Origin: Holacanthus passer
Lineage: Eukaryota > Chordata > Actinopteri > Pomacanthidae
DNA: 64,000 nt
Reading direction: 5' to 3'
NCBI GenBank assembly: GCA_025331565.1
Contig: JAFREQ010000017.1
Coordinates: forward strand, 4,033,501 to 4,097,500
In this document: piece after piece, positions 1 through 14,011 of the stretch
Layout: each line of letters begins with the position of its first letter
Position numbering within the stretch: the stretch's first letter is position 1
Position numbers and translations under genes: made by a program
The notes under the pieces: model-generated
Database searches by the model: none
Seen by the model: only the letters and a program-made list of their open reading frames with translations
What the model was told of the DNA's origin: nothing

Positions 1-515
1 ATTATTAAAACCAGTAAAGTTTCCTGTATGCCCACTGAGAAACTCAAAACCATAGATTGACAAAGCAGCAGCTGCAGCAGTAACAGATCCATAACACTCA
101 GCTGAAGCAGCTGTTCGCATTTATATCCAAAGAAATGAGCCAAAGAAATGAGGCAATATCCAGGCAGCAGTCACTCATAGTTCTTATACTTTTATTCTCT
201 CTTGTTTTTTATTCCTCACTTTTTTCTGATGCACACCCATAGATTCATAATGTCTCCTCCCTCACATACTGTGCATGGAATTCAATGTTGTTTCTTTCAT
301 GTCCGTAAAATCAAGTGTTTCTCAAACACTGTGGGATGAACTGTGATGTCTTTCCTTTTTCTAATGATAGTGTTTGTATTTATAATGAACATATGATCAT
401 ATGATGTTGTCACTCTTCATGTGATCTGCCCTTTGTGGCCTTTTGCAAACTGCATTGTGAGCTTTGCGTCCCAGCAACTAAAATCTAAACTCCAGCCCTT
501 GCTCCTCCTGTGCAG
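1..515 (+). other. eml2 intron, 3' part
   Basis: AT-rich noncoding sequence ending in a pyrimidine-rich acceptor (CCCTTGCTCCTCCTGTGCAG). The upstream exon with the long-form start is outside the window. I see no other signal. Confidence 0.6.
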
Positions 516-743
516 ATGACACGGTGTCGGCCAGCAGTAACATGGACATGGAGGACCGGGTTTCCCACCTGGAGCAGAAGCTGCAGCTGCAGGAGGATGA
601 GATCCAGCTGCTGAAATCGGCTCTGGCTGACGCGCTGCGCCGGCTGGGCTACTGCGAGGAGCAGAGCCTGAGCGTGCAACCAGGAGGCGTCCACGCTGGG
701 AGGAGACCTCTGGCCACCACAGCTTCTGCACCTCCGACTAAAG
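516..743 (+). CDS. eml2: eml2 long-form coiled-coil exon
   Basis: This exon encodes the N-terminal trimerisation-type coiled coil of the long EML isoform. The acceptor follows a TGCAG at 511-515 and the donor is AAG|GTGAGT at 743/744. The frame carries regular heptads (EDRVSHLEQKLQLQ, then EIQLLKSALADALRRL), the signature of EML1-4 N-termini. It enters in the middle of a codon (two bases) and leaves in phase 1. No start codon is used here; GTG at 524 is simply a Val codon. The coiled coil is known in the family to drive oligomerisation and, with the basic linker from exons 1002-1119 and 1762-1863, microtubule binding. Confidence 0.9.
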
Positions 744-3700
744 GTGAGTAAGGTCAATGATCAAAAGAGTAGTTAGTTAGAGTTAGTTTTCAACCATTCA
801 ATAACAACATCCTCCATGAAACTTGCCGTGCTGTCAAACCCCCATAGGAGCTGTAGGTGTTGAGTGCTGTCAGAGTTATTGTTGTTTGATCTTTGTCTAA
901 ATCAGGGATTAGTCACTGTACCGCTAAAGCTGTCAACACTACGGTTTATGAGATTGTACTGTCAGTTTATTTGCCATCGTCTCCCATGTGTTCCCTTTCA
1001 GTGCGTCAGCTCCTGCAGGCTCTTCCCTCCAGACCGCTGAGCAACGGCTACGTTCAGCAGAAACGCCTCCTCTCCTCCCCTTCCTCTCCTAAGAAGGAGG
1101 TGCTACAGTCCATTAAGAGGTATCCAAGTGCTAAAGACAAAGAAATACTGACACAAATATCACATTCTCTTAGATTAGTCATTTACGCTCAATCTCAGAA
1201 GATGGATGCAAAAGTTGAAGTAAGCAAACTAGTAATGGTGACAAAAACTCAACAAATTTTGAAAATCCTACAAAAAGAAACTGAGGAAAAGTTTTTTGAA
1301 CCATGAATCATATGATGCACTCACTTTCATTTATTTATTTTCAACAATGTGTCCTTTGTATATTGTCTTGTTTTCACTTTGCCCACAGAGCTCAGTGATT
1401 TTACTTTGACCTGATTCAGCATCGCCCAAAGCTTTGGTTCTAGCTGGTCCAACAGAAATGATGCTGCTGCTGCTTCTAGTGTTGGTTGTAATTTTGCTAA
1501 TGAAAAGTAAATCACCAGTGAGTTTTTTGCTGTGTCATCCCAAGATTGTTCAACCTTTCACGTTCCTTCACACTTAATTTCTTCTTATCTTTCATCCTTA
1601 CTTTCATTTATAAGACTTCATCTAACCAGGGAAATTAACCAGGAGTGTAACTGTATTTTTAGCAGTGGCCTCGGGAGCAGCGATGAAGAAGGGCAAAGAT
1701 GAGTTTCGCATGTCAGAACATACTGATTTCAGTTTTGCTCCTCTTCTTTCCTCTCCTTCAGGAAGAGTATGTCCACGGAGCGTCTCACCCTGGCGAGGAG
1801 AGAGATGGCAGCGGAGAGTCGGAGTCGAACCACCTCCTCCAGCAGCTCCTCCGGAGGCAAAAGGTGACGGGGTTGTCCAACGTGATGGTGTCAATTATAT
1901 ACTGTGCTTCTAAATCTTGAACACTTCCTATGTTGTAATACCTGGTATGTAAAATAATCATCAGTCACATTTTACACAAAGGCAGACGTAAAATGAAAAA
2001 CTATAAACTCGTCATTTTGCCTGCAACAAGCTCAGAGATGATGCTCGTGTATCGTGGGAGTTCATTCTATTGTTGTAGTGAGCTGTTTCACGTCTCTGCT
2101 CCCTCTCTTCGATCTTTCTGTCATCAGGCGGTCGAGACTGTCACACAGTCCGAGTCAGTCAGTCAGTCAGTCTGAACTCACAGACAGAGGCAGAAACCAG
2201 TTGGTTTAGATATTAGGTGTTAGATATTTAGATGACCAGATTTCAGATGTCACAGTATGTTTACATGTAACACGTTTAATACACTGGCATCCTGTCGAGG
2301 GTGTGACCTGTCTCTCCCAATGCACGAGAGAAAGCTTCTAGAACAGGAACTGTGGTCAGACTGTAGTTTATTTGATGTGAAACCAGCCCATGAAGTTTAG
2401 ATGTTAACTCAAACAAATTAACTGCAACAGTCAATCTGCTTTGCACATCTTTTGCACATCCTTATACTTAATATTGAATAAAAACAAAGAGAAAATGGTG
2501 CTGTATTGGAACGACCGCCTCTGCTCCACAATCTAATCAGCATCTGTATCTGATTTTGAAAGTATTTTGCATTAACGGCCGCCAGCGGTGGAGCTGCTGC
2601 GGCTCGGGGAACTGCTGGTTTAGAGTTTCTGAAGTTTAAAGCCCACTCAGGATGTGCGAGAGGCCTCAGTTCTCCACACTGTGTCTCTGAGAACAGAACA
2701 TCATCATCATCGTTAGTGTCGTCTGATGTGTCTCATCATCATCTGCGGCTGTTACGCTTCCACAGTCAGCGCTTCCTGTTCGCCTGCAGTAAATCTCGGA
2801 TGTCACCGTGAATTACGTTTTGCAGTTAACGGGCTGTTGGTCTTTGCGATGCCACAGCCGTGATCCTGATGGACAGTGAAGTATCCACGTGCCACAACAT
2901 GTGGGTGACTTGTCTTCAGTCAGCAAACCAGAGGAAGTTTATCTTTGGTTAAACATAGTCACTTTTTCCATTGTTCTTGGTTTTCCTTTTTCATCCGTCT
3001 GTCTGATTCATTGTTTGCTGTCTCGCTTCTTAATCCATTTTTCTCTTTTAATTTTTCATCCTCTGTATTTTAACTTCCTCGACTTTCTTCTTTCATCCAC
3101 TTTTTTAGTTTCTGCCGTTCTTTCTCCAATTGACATTCACACTTCCTTTACTTTCCTTCCTTTCCACTCCTTTACTCTCATCTTTTCTCCTTCTCTTCTG
3201 TTTCCTTTAGTTTCTTCATCCCTCTTTTCTTTTTCTGTCTTTTCTTTTTCTTTCCTTTTCTTTCCTTGTCTCTCATGTGCTCACCTTTCCTTTCCTTTCC
3301 TTTCCTTTCCTTTCCTTTCCTCCTCTTCTCTCCCTCTCTCCTGTCTTTCTGCTGATGGGTCAAATTTCCAGTCGTTCTTGGTAAAAGGGGGGTGTGGTTA
3401 CCGGACAGCGGGGACGGGTCTGCACAGTCAGGAAGTGTGTTGTGATTGGATGGTGGAGCTCCTCAGGCTGAGCTAAAAGTTTGCTGAGTGAAGGAGGAAG
3501 TCGGTGTGTTGCTGTGACTGTTGGACAGGAACCGCTCTGACTGCTCACCTCTGTTGACTGTTACTCTTAACGGGAAGCTTGCAGCCATGAAGAGATCTTC
3601 CAGGTAGACCGCTTCCTTACAACTAACAGTCAATGACTGACAGACAGAACAGGAGACTGTGAACAGAGAGGATTTATCGATAAGGTGTTTTAGAAGAGAA

Positions 3701-6700
3701 TGTTTTATGCTCTTGCAGATTCATAGCACAAAAATGAAGTAAACCTATTTTGTGAAATGTGAAGCTTTAGTCTTTGATCTTAGACTACATGGTACCAGCA
3801 ATTTTACAAATGCATGTGCAACTTTTAAAGTCAGCTAGATGATTTTCATTTAAAAAAAACGTACTTTTCTTTTTTGTGTGTGTCACACCCAGCCGGTCCC
3901 TCATTGGTTGTTTGACTAATATTTAAATAGATTATAGGTTGCACAATGAAACAGTGTGGTTTGGTTTGAAAAAAAAAAAAAAAAACATTCAGGCGTCACC
4001 ATTTCAAGTTTTTGGGTTTTTTTCCTTCTAAAAAAAGTGGTTGTTTGAGTGTGGCCGCAGACAGCCTGAGGAAGTTGTGTTGTTAGCGTGACAAACTCTG
4101 TTGGCACGCAAAGCGTTTGATGCAGGAGGTTTCCCCGTCTGCAGGGGTTGGGGAGGCTACAGGGAGGGGCTGCTGCATGGAAACATGAAGACAACAGAAA
4201 CAAGAGCCAGTTGTGTTCGTGATCGTGGATCAAATGGCTGAAGGCAGGTCTGATGAAAACATAAACAGTGCTAAATTATGTCATTTGAGAAGATTAGTCA
4301 TAGTTTGACTGCAGTTTAAACAAGGAATGGAAAAGTGAGTTCGCATTGACATTGTTCATCAGCTTAAGAACTGAAACCTGGCTTTTATAAAAACCCAGAA
4401 TGAAGTGTTTCCTAAATGTGAGGCTGTTTTCGGAGTTGATGTCTCCTCCACCTCAGAGGTCTCTCATTATGTCACACATACAGCACGTTGAAAGGATTTA
4501 TGAGTGTCATTAGTGGCTCTTTTGTCTCCAGGCTTCTAATCATGGTTGAAACAAACAAACATGTCACATTTCTGTCCAGTTATGAAACACACACACACAC
4601 ACACACATACATATGGGGTGAGTAAATGTGAAGTGACAGGAGACTAGTCACACTGTGCTCAGCAGTTCTGTCAGTACTGATTGTTCTGTTAAATGTGATG
4701 GATTCTGGCAGCAGACAGACAGACTGAAGTTCACCAGAAAATGAGAATATTACATTTGTTCATGTGGAACAAACTGCTTCACTATTTGCACATGCTGCCT
4801 TGGGTGGTGCACATTTTTACCTTTGATTAACTTTAATTTTAAGTTTTTCCAAAGGGTTTCTAATTAATTCGTTCATTTCTTAAACCTGCAGAGCAGCTTC
4901 AAAGGTTCTTCATAACACCCTGCAGCTCTGCGACCACAGACGGGAGGTGGCAGGTGTGCGAATGAAGCTACGAATACCGGTTCTGTCCAGCATACTAAAA
5001 CACTGACAACATTAATTGGACCTCCTGCTTAACATGCAACAAACATATTGACCCTGTCGCTGATAGCAGAGAAGCATTTTTCACCACTAAAACCAGGCTT
5101 TGCCACAATTTCTTTTAATCTAGTACAAAGTAAATGTAAATTTGATTTAAGGTTGACAACCTTTTTAAATGTAAGGGCATTTGATTTATGCAAATACAAG
5201 GAAGGAACAGATTTCTACCATGTTCACTCGATCATCTCTTCATGGAACAAAGAGCTTTGATTCAGAAAAAAATCGTATGTGGTTGCATTCAGTTTTCTAT
5301 TTAAATGAAAACTTATGTGCGTATAATTGTGGCATAACACAAGTAAACAAGGTTTTAACAACTAGAATAAACAACTTTCCCTCAGCCACACTGAAACCAT
5401 GCAAATTCTGATGAAACAAATCTGCATCAAATCAAATCTTCCTCCCCCTCGCTCTCTCTCTCTCTCGCTCTCTTTCTCTTTCTCTTTCTGGTGTTTTATC
5501 TGATATGTCTGCCACTTCACATCACTCTAATGTATTATGGAACAAAGTTCAGTCTCTTAGTGAAGATAATCAGATGTGTTGGTGTCCATTAACTGAACCA
5601 CTGCGGCACTTCAGTCGTAATGGACCAGGAAATGGACACACCCTCGACTCAAACCACTCCCACAGTTCAGGGCCTACCACCCATCAGTCAGGACACAACA
5701 TCCATTTTCTGTCTGCCTGCATCAATGCAATAAAAACAGATTTAACATCCATCACTGCAGTTCTCCCACCTGCATGAAGCATCTTCCTCTTGTGATGAGG
5801 AAACCTTTTAATCATGTCATGTAATGGAAGACAAATGTATTATTGCACTTAGTCTACGTTTTGGACAAAATTGTAAGCTGAAGGCTTAATAAATTGTGCA
5901 CACTTAACTTAATATTTCACTAAATGTATTTAAGCATTTAGCAAGTCAAACATTGCAAACAAACTAGCATTAATAAAAATAATGTTTGCAGTTGTCACAT
6001 TACATAAAAGCTTCACTGACACCGTGATCCTTTAATCCTCATACATGTGCGCTGACGGTCGAAAAGTCATAACTCAGAAAGATCTGTCAGAAACGTTTTA
6101 ACTTTCCAGAGACCATCTCAAATCTTTCCATCTCAGTTTTCATTGTAACACTCCAGTCAGTGGGTTTCCTGGATGAGGACAGCATGGAGTAAGAGTCTGG
6201 CCTCTCTCTTACCTCAGATTTATTCAGACGTTTGTTTTGCTGGATAATTCAGATAAATTCTGGCAGCTTTGCTGAGCACCTGCTATGTTTTTCCAGTTTG
6301 AAAACCTGAAGCAAGTCCCACACTGCTGAACTACAGTAAGGGTTCATGTTGGTGTCTTTAGAGAAGCAGAGCACATTAATTACTGCATCTTTCTGTTGGT
6401 TGAAGTCTGTTCTAATCACCTGCCAGGCTTTCTCTGCGCCCATTAGTGTGGCTCAAAGTCTGTTGCGCCTGTCCAGACCACACTGAGAGAAGTCTTTTTT
6501 TTGCCTCACTGCAAGAGGTTAGACACTTTTGCAGGATCTTAAAAGCCAAGGAAATTTTACGCAAGCTCTCCACAAAGAGTTCTTGCATCCTGATGGCATT
6601 TTCACCAAACTGTGACGTGACGAAGGGTTTTCTCAGACGAACCCTGAACCCTTTGATGCTCATCACTCCCTTTTTGTTCTTACAACAACCCATTGTGTTC

Positions 6701-9700
6701 TCCGAGTGTGGGCAGCCAGAAAATGTCAACAATACACTCAGTGGTGCATGTTAATGAGAGCTCTGTTTGTGCATTCCCTCTGCCTGGAGACCTGGTGACT
6801 GGGACTGCAGCCGCACGGGTTTCACATCCACAGTTATTTGCCCTGTCCGGCTGCCAGTTACCCAGCATGCCCTGCACTAATTACTGGCTCAGAATCAATC
6901 TTGTTCTCTCATTGGCTGGTCTGGGTCCACGCCTCATCTTCCTGGCAGACCACACATGCACACACACACACACAGCTCAAGAGACAAACGGGCCTTTATG
7001 TGGTTATTTAAAAGAGCCGCCACCCTCTCCTGGTCGCCTCCAGCTGCCCAGAGACGCAGCAGACACCAGGCAGGTCTTCACATCAGTTGCCTGTTTACTT
7101 TGCATTGTAATCTTCTTCAGACGCTTTGTGTTACATTCAAACACACACATACAAGCTCTCATCTTTTTACCGGCGTCCCTTATTGATTTGTGACACGCAT
7201 TGTGGCATGAATACATTTCTCTCAGCGTGACCAGACAAGCTCAGAGAGACTCTCAGTGCTGTGAGGCTTTTCTCAGGTAACTCCCTGTTAAGCACATGTC
7301 AGGAAAAGTCGACACACGCGGTTCATCCTGGTGCTTGAAGGTGTCCTGATGAGTTTTCTAGTTGACAAACAAAAGTTATGCTTCACATTCAGTGTTTAAT
7401 TCAGGGTTTAATCATAAAACATTTGTAAAGCCAATTTATTTGAATATTTTAAATCATGATTTGTTTACATCTGTATTTTTTAGCATCTTCTTCTTCTTCA
7501 CTTCCTACATTTCTTTGTGATACCATCACCAACAGTCATTCAAAGAAATGGTGTGAAACTGGCAGCAAGAATGATGAAATGCATCATCCAGGTGCTCACT
7601 TATAAGCGTGTGCATCCTCGTTATGTCATTTCACCATGCTGAGAATATATTTGGTTAATTATTTCCTGAATGGAGTCATTTGCTTCTCTCAGATATGCAG
7701 CAAAGTCAAATACATCGTTCCAGACTCTCCTGTTGCCGAGCAGGAAGAGACGAGCCCTCAATTTCCTTTATCTTATCTAGCCTTACTTTTACTGCTGTTG
7801 CCATGGTGATATCCACCTGTCAACTGAGGTAGCACTTCAACATCCTGATAATCTGATTGGTTGACAGCATCCTGACAGGTTGGGCTGAGTGGTCAGCACG
7901 CACTGAAAAGCTCAGCGGGCCGTTCTGATTGGTTGACAGACAGCTGATTCAGGAACAGCTGAGGCTGCAGCTCGGCGGCTGCAAAGTGACGAGGCAGCTC
8001 CAGGTTTTGATTGACAGGTCTAATTATGAATTCTGGCAAAGTGGCTGTCTCACTGGTTGTCATTTTGAATTTTAAGTGGTAGAGTAGTAGTCAGACTTTT
8101 TCATATAAACACATTCAGATTTTCTGTGTGAAATCTCTCTTCTCTCTCTCATCGCTGCTTTGATCCTCCTGTGTGACATTGCTTGGCTGAGCATCGCGTT
8201 CGCTGCGTGTTTTAACTGATCAGATCACAGGACTTCTCTGTTGACTCTGGGTCTGCTGACTTCATCAAAGACACTTGTTCTCTTTTTCAACCTGTGCACA
8301 CAGTCGCATTAAAGCCTTGGTACGCTCATCATTTTCCATATTCAACAAACAGAACTGTGTCCTTAGCTTTGTGTCTCATCAACAAAGGTGTGTTCCCAGG
8401 CTTTAACTTGCTGTGGCAGCCTCAGGCAAAAATGAGCTGAGGGCCTCTGTTGACCCCCCAAACTTCCCACTGTCTTTTCATTGTATATGAATCATCACAT
8501 ACTGTACAGTGCACACAACAGACCACATATAAGTTTTATTTTCTTATATATATAATATATATTATATTATATATGTATGTATATGCATTATGTTGGCACC
8601 ATCTCAACAGAAATAAATAAGGTCATAATTTTTATTTTAATGGAAAAAGGCTGTTTCACTTGTTTACTCCCCTTCTGGGGATGAGTGAAGTTAATTAACT
8701 GAATTGAAAGTAATTAAATGACCACAAACCAGACTGTAAATCAGGGGCCTTTTGGGCTCCCAGTGCAGTTCCCTGCTTTGCCCAGCTGGTAATCCGCCCT
8801 TGCTCCTCACAGAAAAACAAAATGACACCACACAGAGCTTTAGAAAAATTTACCTTCATCAAATTTGTGGTCTTAATTTTCCTGAAACCTGAACAATTGA
8901 CCTCTAACAACTGCTGTTGCCCTCAATGGGGAAAATCATTTTCACAGCCTTTTAAGATGTTCCACATTCCAGTTGATGTGTAATATGCACATAAAGACAG
9001 TATTGCTGACTCTGTGCTGTGCAGCTCCTCCACAGACGTCCCCAGTGTCCAGTTAATTTGAAACGGACCAGTGAGGATTGCAGCCTCATACAGCAAAGAA
9101 TAAATAATTCAGAATCTTCCAGGAACTCCTCATGTTATGTTATTAAACAAAGAGCTATTGGAAAATACTACTAAATACAAAATACTGCACTATTGTCCTT
9201 AATGGCAGACTGAATCTTATGCTGCAGAACAATCCTCACAATTTTTCCTCTTTCTGTTTCAGCAAATCCAAAGAATGCACCTTTAATGCAGGTAAGAGAA
9301 GTTTTTTTTTGCCCCGTTAATGCTTTAAATTCGTGTGTGTGTAAGTCTCTGAGTGCATTAGCCATCATGTCTTACCCCAACATTACTGTCACACTTTAAT
9401 TCGCTGTAAAGAGGATGAGCAGCCTCTGATGTGCAACTCAATTAGCCTTCAGGAGTCCTTGAAGTACTCTTGAAGGATTTTTGTTAGTCATTTTGATCCA
9501 TTAAATATTTCTCATTGGAAATATTGAGCATCCATTAGAATGAATAAAGAGCTACAGAGTACTGACTTCTGAAGCTTCTGAATCTGGAGTAAAAGAAATG
9601 AGCTGTCACGGCCCCAAAGTGTTCAGAAGAAGGAACTGAAGAACCACAAAAAAATGAGGTTACATTTTTATTTTTGAAAGCATCATACTGATTAAAGTTT

Positions 9701-12700
9701 ACTGACAAATTGGCTTTGCAGACTCGTGTTCTGTCTGTACGGATCGTCTGATCAGCACAACTAACGAAGAGCAAAGGTTTCCCTCGGCCTTCTCTTTCTT
9801 CTGCTTGGTTTCACTGATGAATACTAACCAGCAGTTTTCCAGAAACAAAGCGCTGTTGTCAGAAATTACAGCAAACATAACCAATGATGTTCAAGATGAC
9901 GGAGTATCCCTTTGAATGTATTCAGTAAAGTTAGTTTGAAACAAGCACTGTTAGGATTTGAACGTCTTTTCTACTGTAGAAGATGCTGGATTTTTTTATT
10001 TCAAGAAGCCAGAATTCTCTCGGCTTCTTTTCTGATTTTGCAGAGCCACGTCAGGAAATTTTTAATCTCAGAGCTCAACACGACGCCACAGGATTAGGTG
10101 AAAGAACATGAAAGTCAAGTGTGTGTCTGTGTTTAAATGAAGACTCATGAACTCTCTCAACCTGTAATTAATGCAGTTACTTTCTAAAAAGAGACGTCTC
10201 TTCTTCTTCAGCTCGACTTTTGGTTCTCTCTTCCCTTCTCTCCGCTTAACCTTCCCTCCCTCTCTCCCTCCAGACGACGGCTACGTGCGGATGTTCCTCC
10301 GGGGTCGTCCCGTCACCATGCACGTCCCTGATCAGCAGAGGGAGAGCTACAGTCTGGACCACAAGGTGGCGCTACCTGACCGCAAGCTCAAACTGCAGTG
10401 GGTGTATCCTTCAGACTGGGAAACAGGAAACTGAGAAACTGTGTCTTTGATGGATCAAGAATAAGTGGATTAAAGAATGATTATCCATGTTGAGGTTTTC
10501 AAACTGTGAGGCCTCCTCGTCAGCTCTCTTCTGCCCGACATGAGACAAAGAGAAAAACTGTAGGCCTACACCATGACTCACATCTTAAAGCAGAAACATG
10601 ATACCCATATTTTTAGATTCACTGTGAGTTTCACTTTCCAGGGATATCTGTGTCTGTGTGTGTGTGTGTGTGTGTCTGTGTGTGTGTGCATATAAAACCA
10701 ATGTGGCTCAGGTTGTAGCCCGCAGCTAACTCGCTGACCCCATGGCAACATTATACTTTCTGTTCACATCCCCCAAAGCCCCCAGTTATTATTAAAACTT
10801 AAGTCAAACAGAAAAAAAGTCTGTCACTGTGTCAGAGTTTGAAAACCCCTGGAATTAGATGGACGCTGTTAATGTAAAGTAGGTCCTGTCCAGCTTCACC
10901 CGTCTTGTTCCCTGACTTAAGCGCTGACCAGGTACGGCTACCGTGGACGTGACTGCCGCTCCAACCTCTACCTGCTGCCCACGGGGGAGATCGTCTACTT
11001 CAACGCCTCTGTGGTGGTCCTGTACAACACCGAGGAGCAGCAGCAGAGACACTACCTGGGCCACAACGACGATGTCAAATGGTGAGAACACAGCAGGATG
11101 ATGAAACCTGTCTGCCAGAGGGTTGATATTTAACATCAGGTCAAGGTGGAGTAACATGTAGTTCCTTTCATTTACTCTGGTACTTATTTGCATGTTAACA
11201 TGTCGCCTTCGATCAAAGGCCGCGCTGAGAGATTAACCCCTCATGTTCTGTGTGTGCAGGACGCATGTAGAATCATACACAGAGCAAAGGAAGCAGTAGA
11301 GTTGACAGGAGGATGTGAAAACATTTGTTCAAACAGAGGAGTGACTCTGGATGTCTTGTGATACGACACTGTTAAAACATTTCCATGCAATACTTTTGTA
11401 TCTGTCAACAGAAATGATTTTCTACACAAAACTCTTCTGTTATTCAGTCAAACCTGAAACTCAAACATTTCACACCTGGTTGGTTCATCAGAAGCTTCGT
11501 CATCAGGTCCAAAACTTAGACAAGGGCAAAAGAGAGAAAAGCCTCAGATTCAGTTTCTGTCATCGTTATTGTTTTTCAGCTGCTTCCCGCTGACTGTGTT
11601 TATCATTAATGTGATTTTTGGTTTGCTTAATGAGCGCTAGTTGACATCCTGAATGAGCTGTTACTGGATGTAAAAAAACCGAATCCCCCTGAGGCATGCT
11701 GGGAAAGCTACTCATCCCTACAGGGAAACAATCATGTTCTCCTCTCCCACGGCATCACATCGAGCATCGAGTACTGTCGAGTTCTTCTCGCTATGAAAAG
11801 GATCTTGTGTCAACTACTGTTAGTTTTTATGTTGTTTCTTTATTTTAGAAACACAGAATTTGGCAGTTTATGTTTTAAAGGGCTTTTTATGGTGCCAAGC
11901 CTCAAGTCATGTGTTTCTAAAACATATTTGACGCTCCCTGTCAAATGTCCCTGCATTTCCTTGTGTTTGAAAGTCAGAGGCCAAACATACAATGGTGTTT
12001 ATTATGGAAACGGCAGCAAGTAACAGCGAGTCGTGAAAGCGTTTCCAGCTGTGATGGTATTTAGTGTTTACGTTTTCAAAGTGACGTTTTCAAACTTTCA
12101 CTGTGTTTGAATCTGAATCAGCTGGTTTGAATCTGCAGTGACTCATCTGTGGTTTTACACAGTGTTTCCATAAAATTAGAGGCAGTGAAGTCATAATTTA
12201 TATTTTCTCTTCTCAGTCTGAGTGTGCATCCTGACATGGTTACCATCGCAACGGGGCAAGTGGCTGGAAACTCTAAAGATGGAAAGGTAATGGGAGAGTT
12301 TTACACACAGCTACACACAGACAGTTTATTATAAAGACTAATATAATCCCATTTTTTTGTTTCTACGTATGAAACGAGTTTGCCAGACACACTGTCTCTT
12401 TGTCTGACTTCATCCTGTCACCTGTCTGTTCAGCTGCTGGCTCCTCATGTTCGTGTTTGGGACTCTGTGAGCCTCAACACGCTCCATGTGATCGGGATGG
12501 GAGTGTTCGACAGAGCGGTCACATGCGTGGCTTTCTCCAAGTCGGTGAGTAGTTTCACATCCGTTAGAGTTCCAAGGTTCAATCAATTAATGATGTAATT
12601 GTCTTTTTGCTTGATTAAGATCTAACTCCTTGTTTTTCTGTCAGAACGGCGGCACCTTCCTCTGTGCTGTGGACGATGCCAACGATCACATCCTGTCGGT

Positions 12701-13155
12701 CTGGAACTGGCAGAAGGAGAAACAACTGGCTGACGTCAAGGTGCCCTGACCCTCTGACCACCTGACCCTGATCCCATCTAACCTTGAATGAACAAACTGT
12801 ATCGATTACTGTCTTGGACAACTTGCAATATTAAAAAACACTACATGAATCTGGTGGAGAAACATGTTTTCCTTCTTCATGCCTCCTGTCTCTGCAGTGC
12901 TCCAATGACTCTGTGCTGGCTGCTGTGTTTCATCCCATGGATGCCAACCTGATTGTCACCTGTGGAAAATCTCACATCAACTTCTGGACCATGGAGGGCA
13001 ACACTCTCACCAAGAGACAGGGTTTGTTTGAGGTACAGCCACGCTCCAAAAATGTATCACACACACAGTGATGAAAAAACAGTCGGCTGTTATTTCATTC
13101 GGTCCAACAAGCTAAATCAAATGCAGTCTAATAAAAGAACCTGGCAATAAATCCT

Positions 13156-13193
<38 letters not shown>

Positions 13194-13974
13194 CTCTCTA
13201 GAAACATGAGAAGCCAAAGTATGTGTTGTGTGTGGCGTTTGCTGAGAATGGAGACGCCATCACAGGAGACTCCAGCGGAAACATCTACGTCTGGGCCAAA
13301 GGTAGAATCTAAATGAATCACAATAATCCCAGCCTTTTGTTCAAGATATTAAATCTGCAAACACTGAAAGACTGGTTGATTGAGTGAAGTATGAAAATGT
13401 TAATGCAGCTGTGTTCATGAAAGAACATGACTGAAGTTTGAAGAGCTGTATTTTTAGAGGAGGTCATTCGTTCTATCATAACTGTGAAAGTGTTCCCGGA
13501 GCTCATCATGTCAATGGACAGTTTTCATTTGTTCTTCCCACTTGTTCAAAAACTTGAAAACATAAAAGGATCCATCAGAGACTGGATGTCTGATTTCCTG
13601 TGTGTTCTGACTGACAGGTGGTAACCGCATCAGCCAGCAGGTGTCGGGGGCCCACGAGGGCGGGATTTTCTCTCTTTGTGTCCTGAAGGACGGCACCATG
13701 GTGTCTGGAGGAGGGAAGGACCGCAAGGTGGTGCTGTGGGGCCACGACTACAGAAAACAGGCTGAGATGGAGGTGAGAGAAGCAAAGTGTCCTGTGTATC
13801 AAAGGTGTTTTTTTTTCTATCCTACTGATCCTCGGAGGATATGAATAAAAATACAGCCAAAAGTAAAATGTAAAGTTTAGAGGCATTATCATTAGGTTTT
13901 TTAAGTCTGCATCACTTTTGTTGGCCTGGTCTTATTGTCTCTGAGCTCTATCTTCAAAGTATGTGTGATGCTTT

Positions 13975-14011
<37 letters not shown>

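Larger units (their letters stand above)
1864..9262 (+). other. Large eml2 intron
   Basis: A 7.4-kb intron. Besides the alternative first exon and candidate enhancer listed separately, it holds a GTCA run near 2152-2172, a pyrimidine-rich stretch at about 2980-3350 that includes TTTCC repeats, an A17 run near 3969, (CA)n at 4587-4607 and an AT/TATA-rich block at about 8538-8590. No other gene is visible; the frames at 5048-5777 and 6249-7216 show no recognisable domains. Confidence 0.6.

Noticed and set aside
893..1306. Continuous 137-codon frame around the second eml2 exon
   Set aside because: Only 1002-1119 fits the family and splice sites; the rest is intron read-through.
1327..1515. Minus-strand 62-codon frame in an eml2 intron
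   Set aside because: Short, no domain, lies wholly within an intron with no support.
2889..3476. 195-codon Phe/Ser-rich frame in the eml2 intron
   Set aside because: Pyrimidine-rich DNA gives long Ser/Phe/Leu frames by chance; no homology recognised.
10855..11193. 112-codon minus-strand frame over an eml2 HELP exon
   Set aside because: Antisense shadow of a well-supported coding exon.
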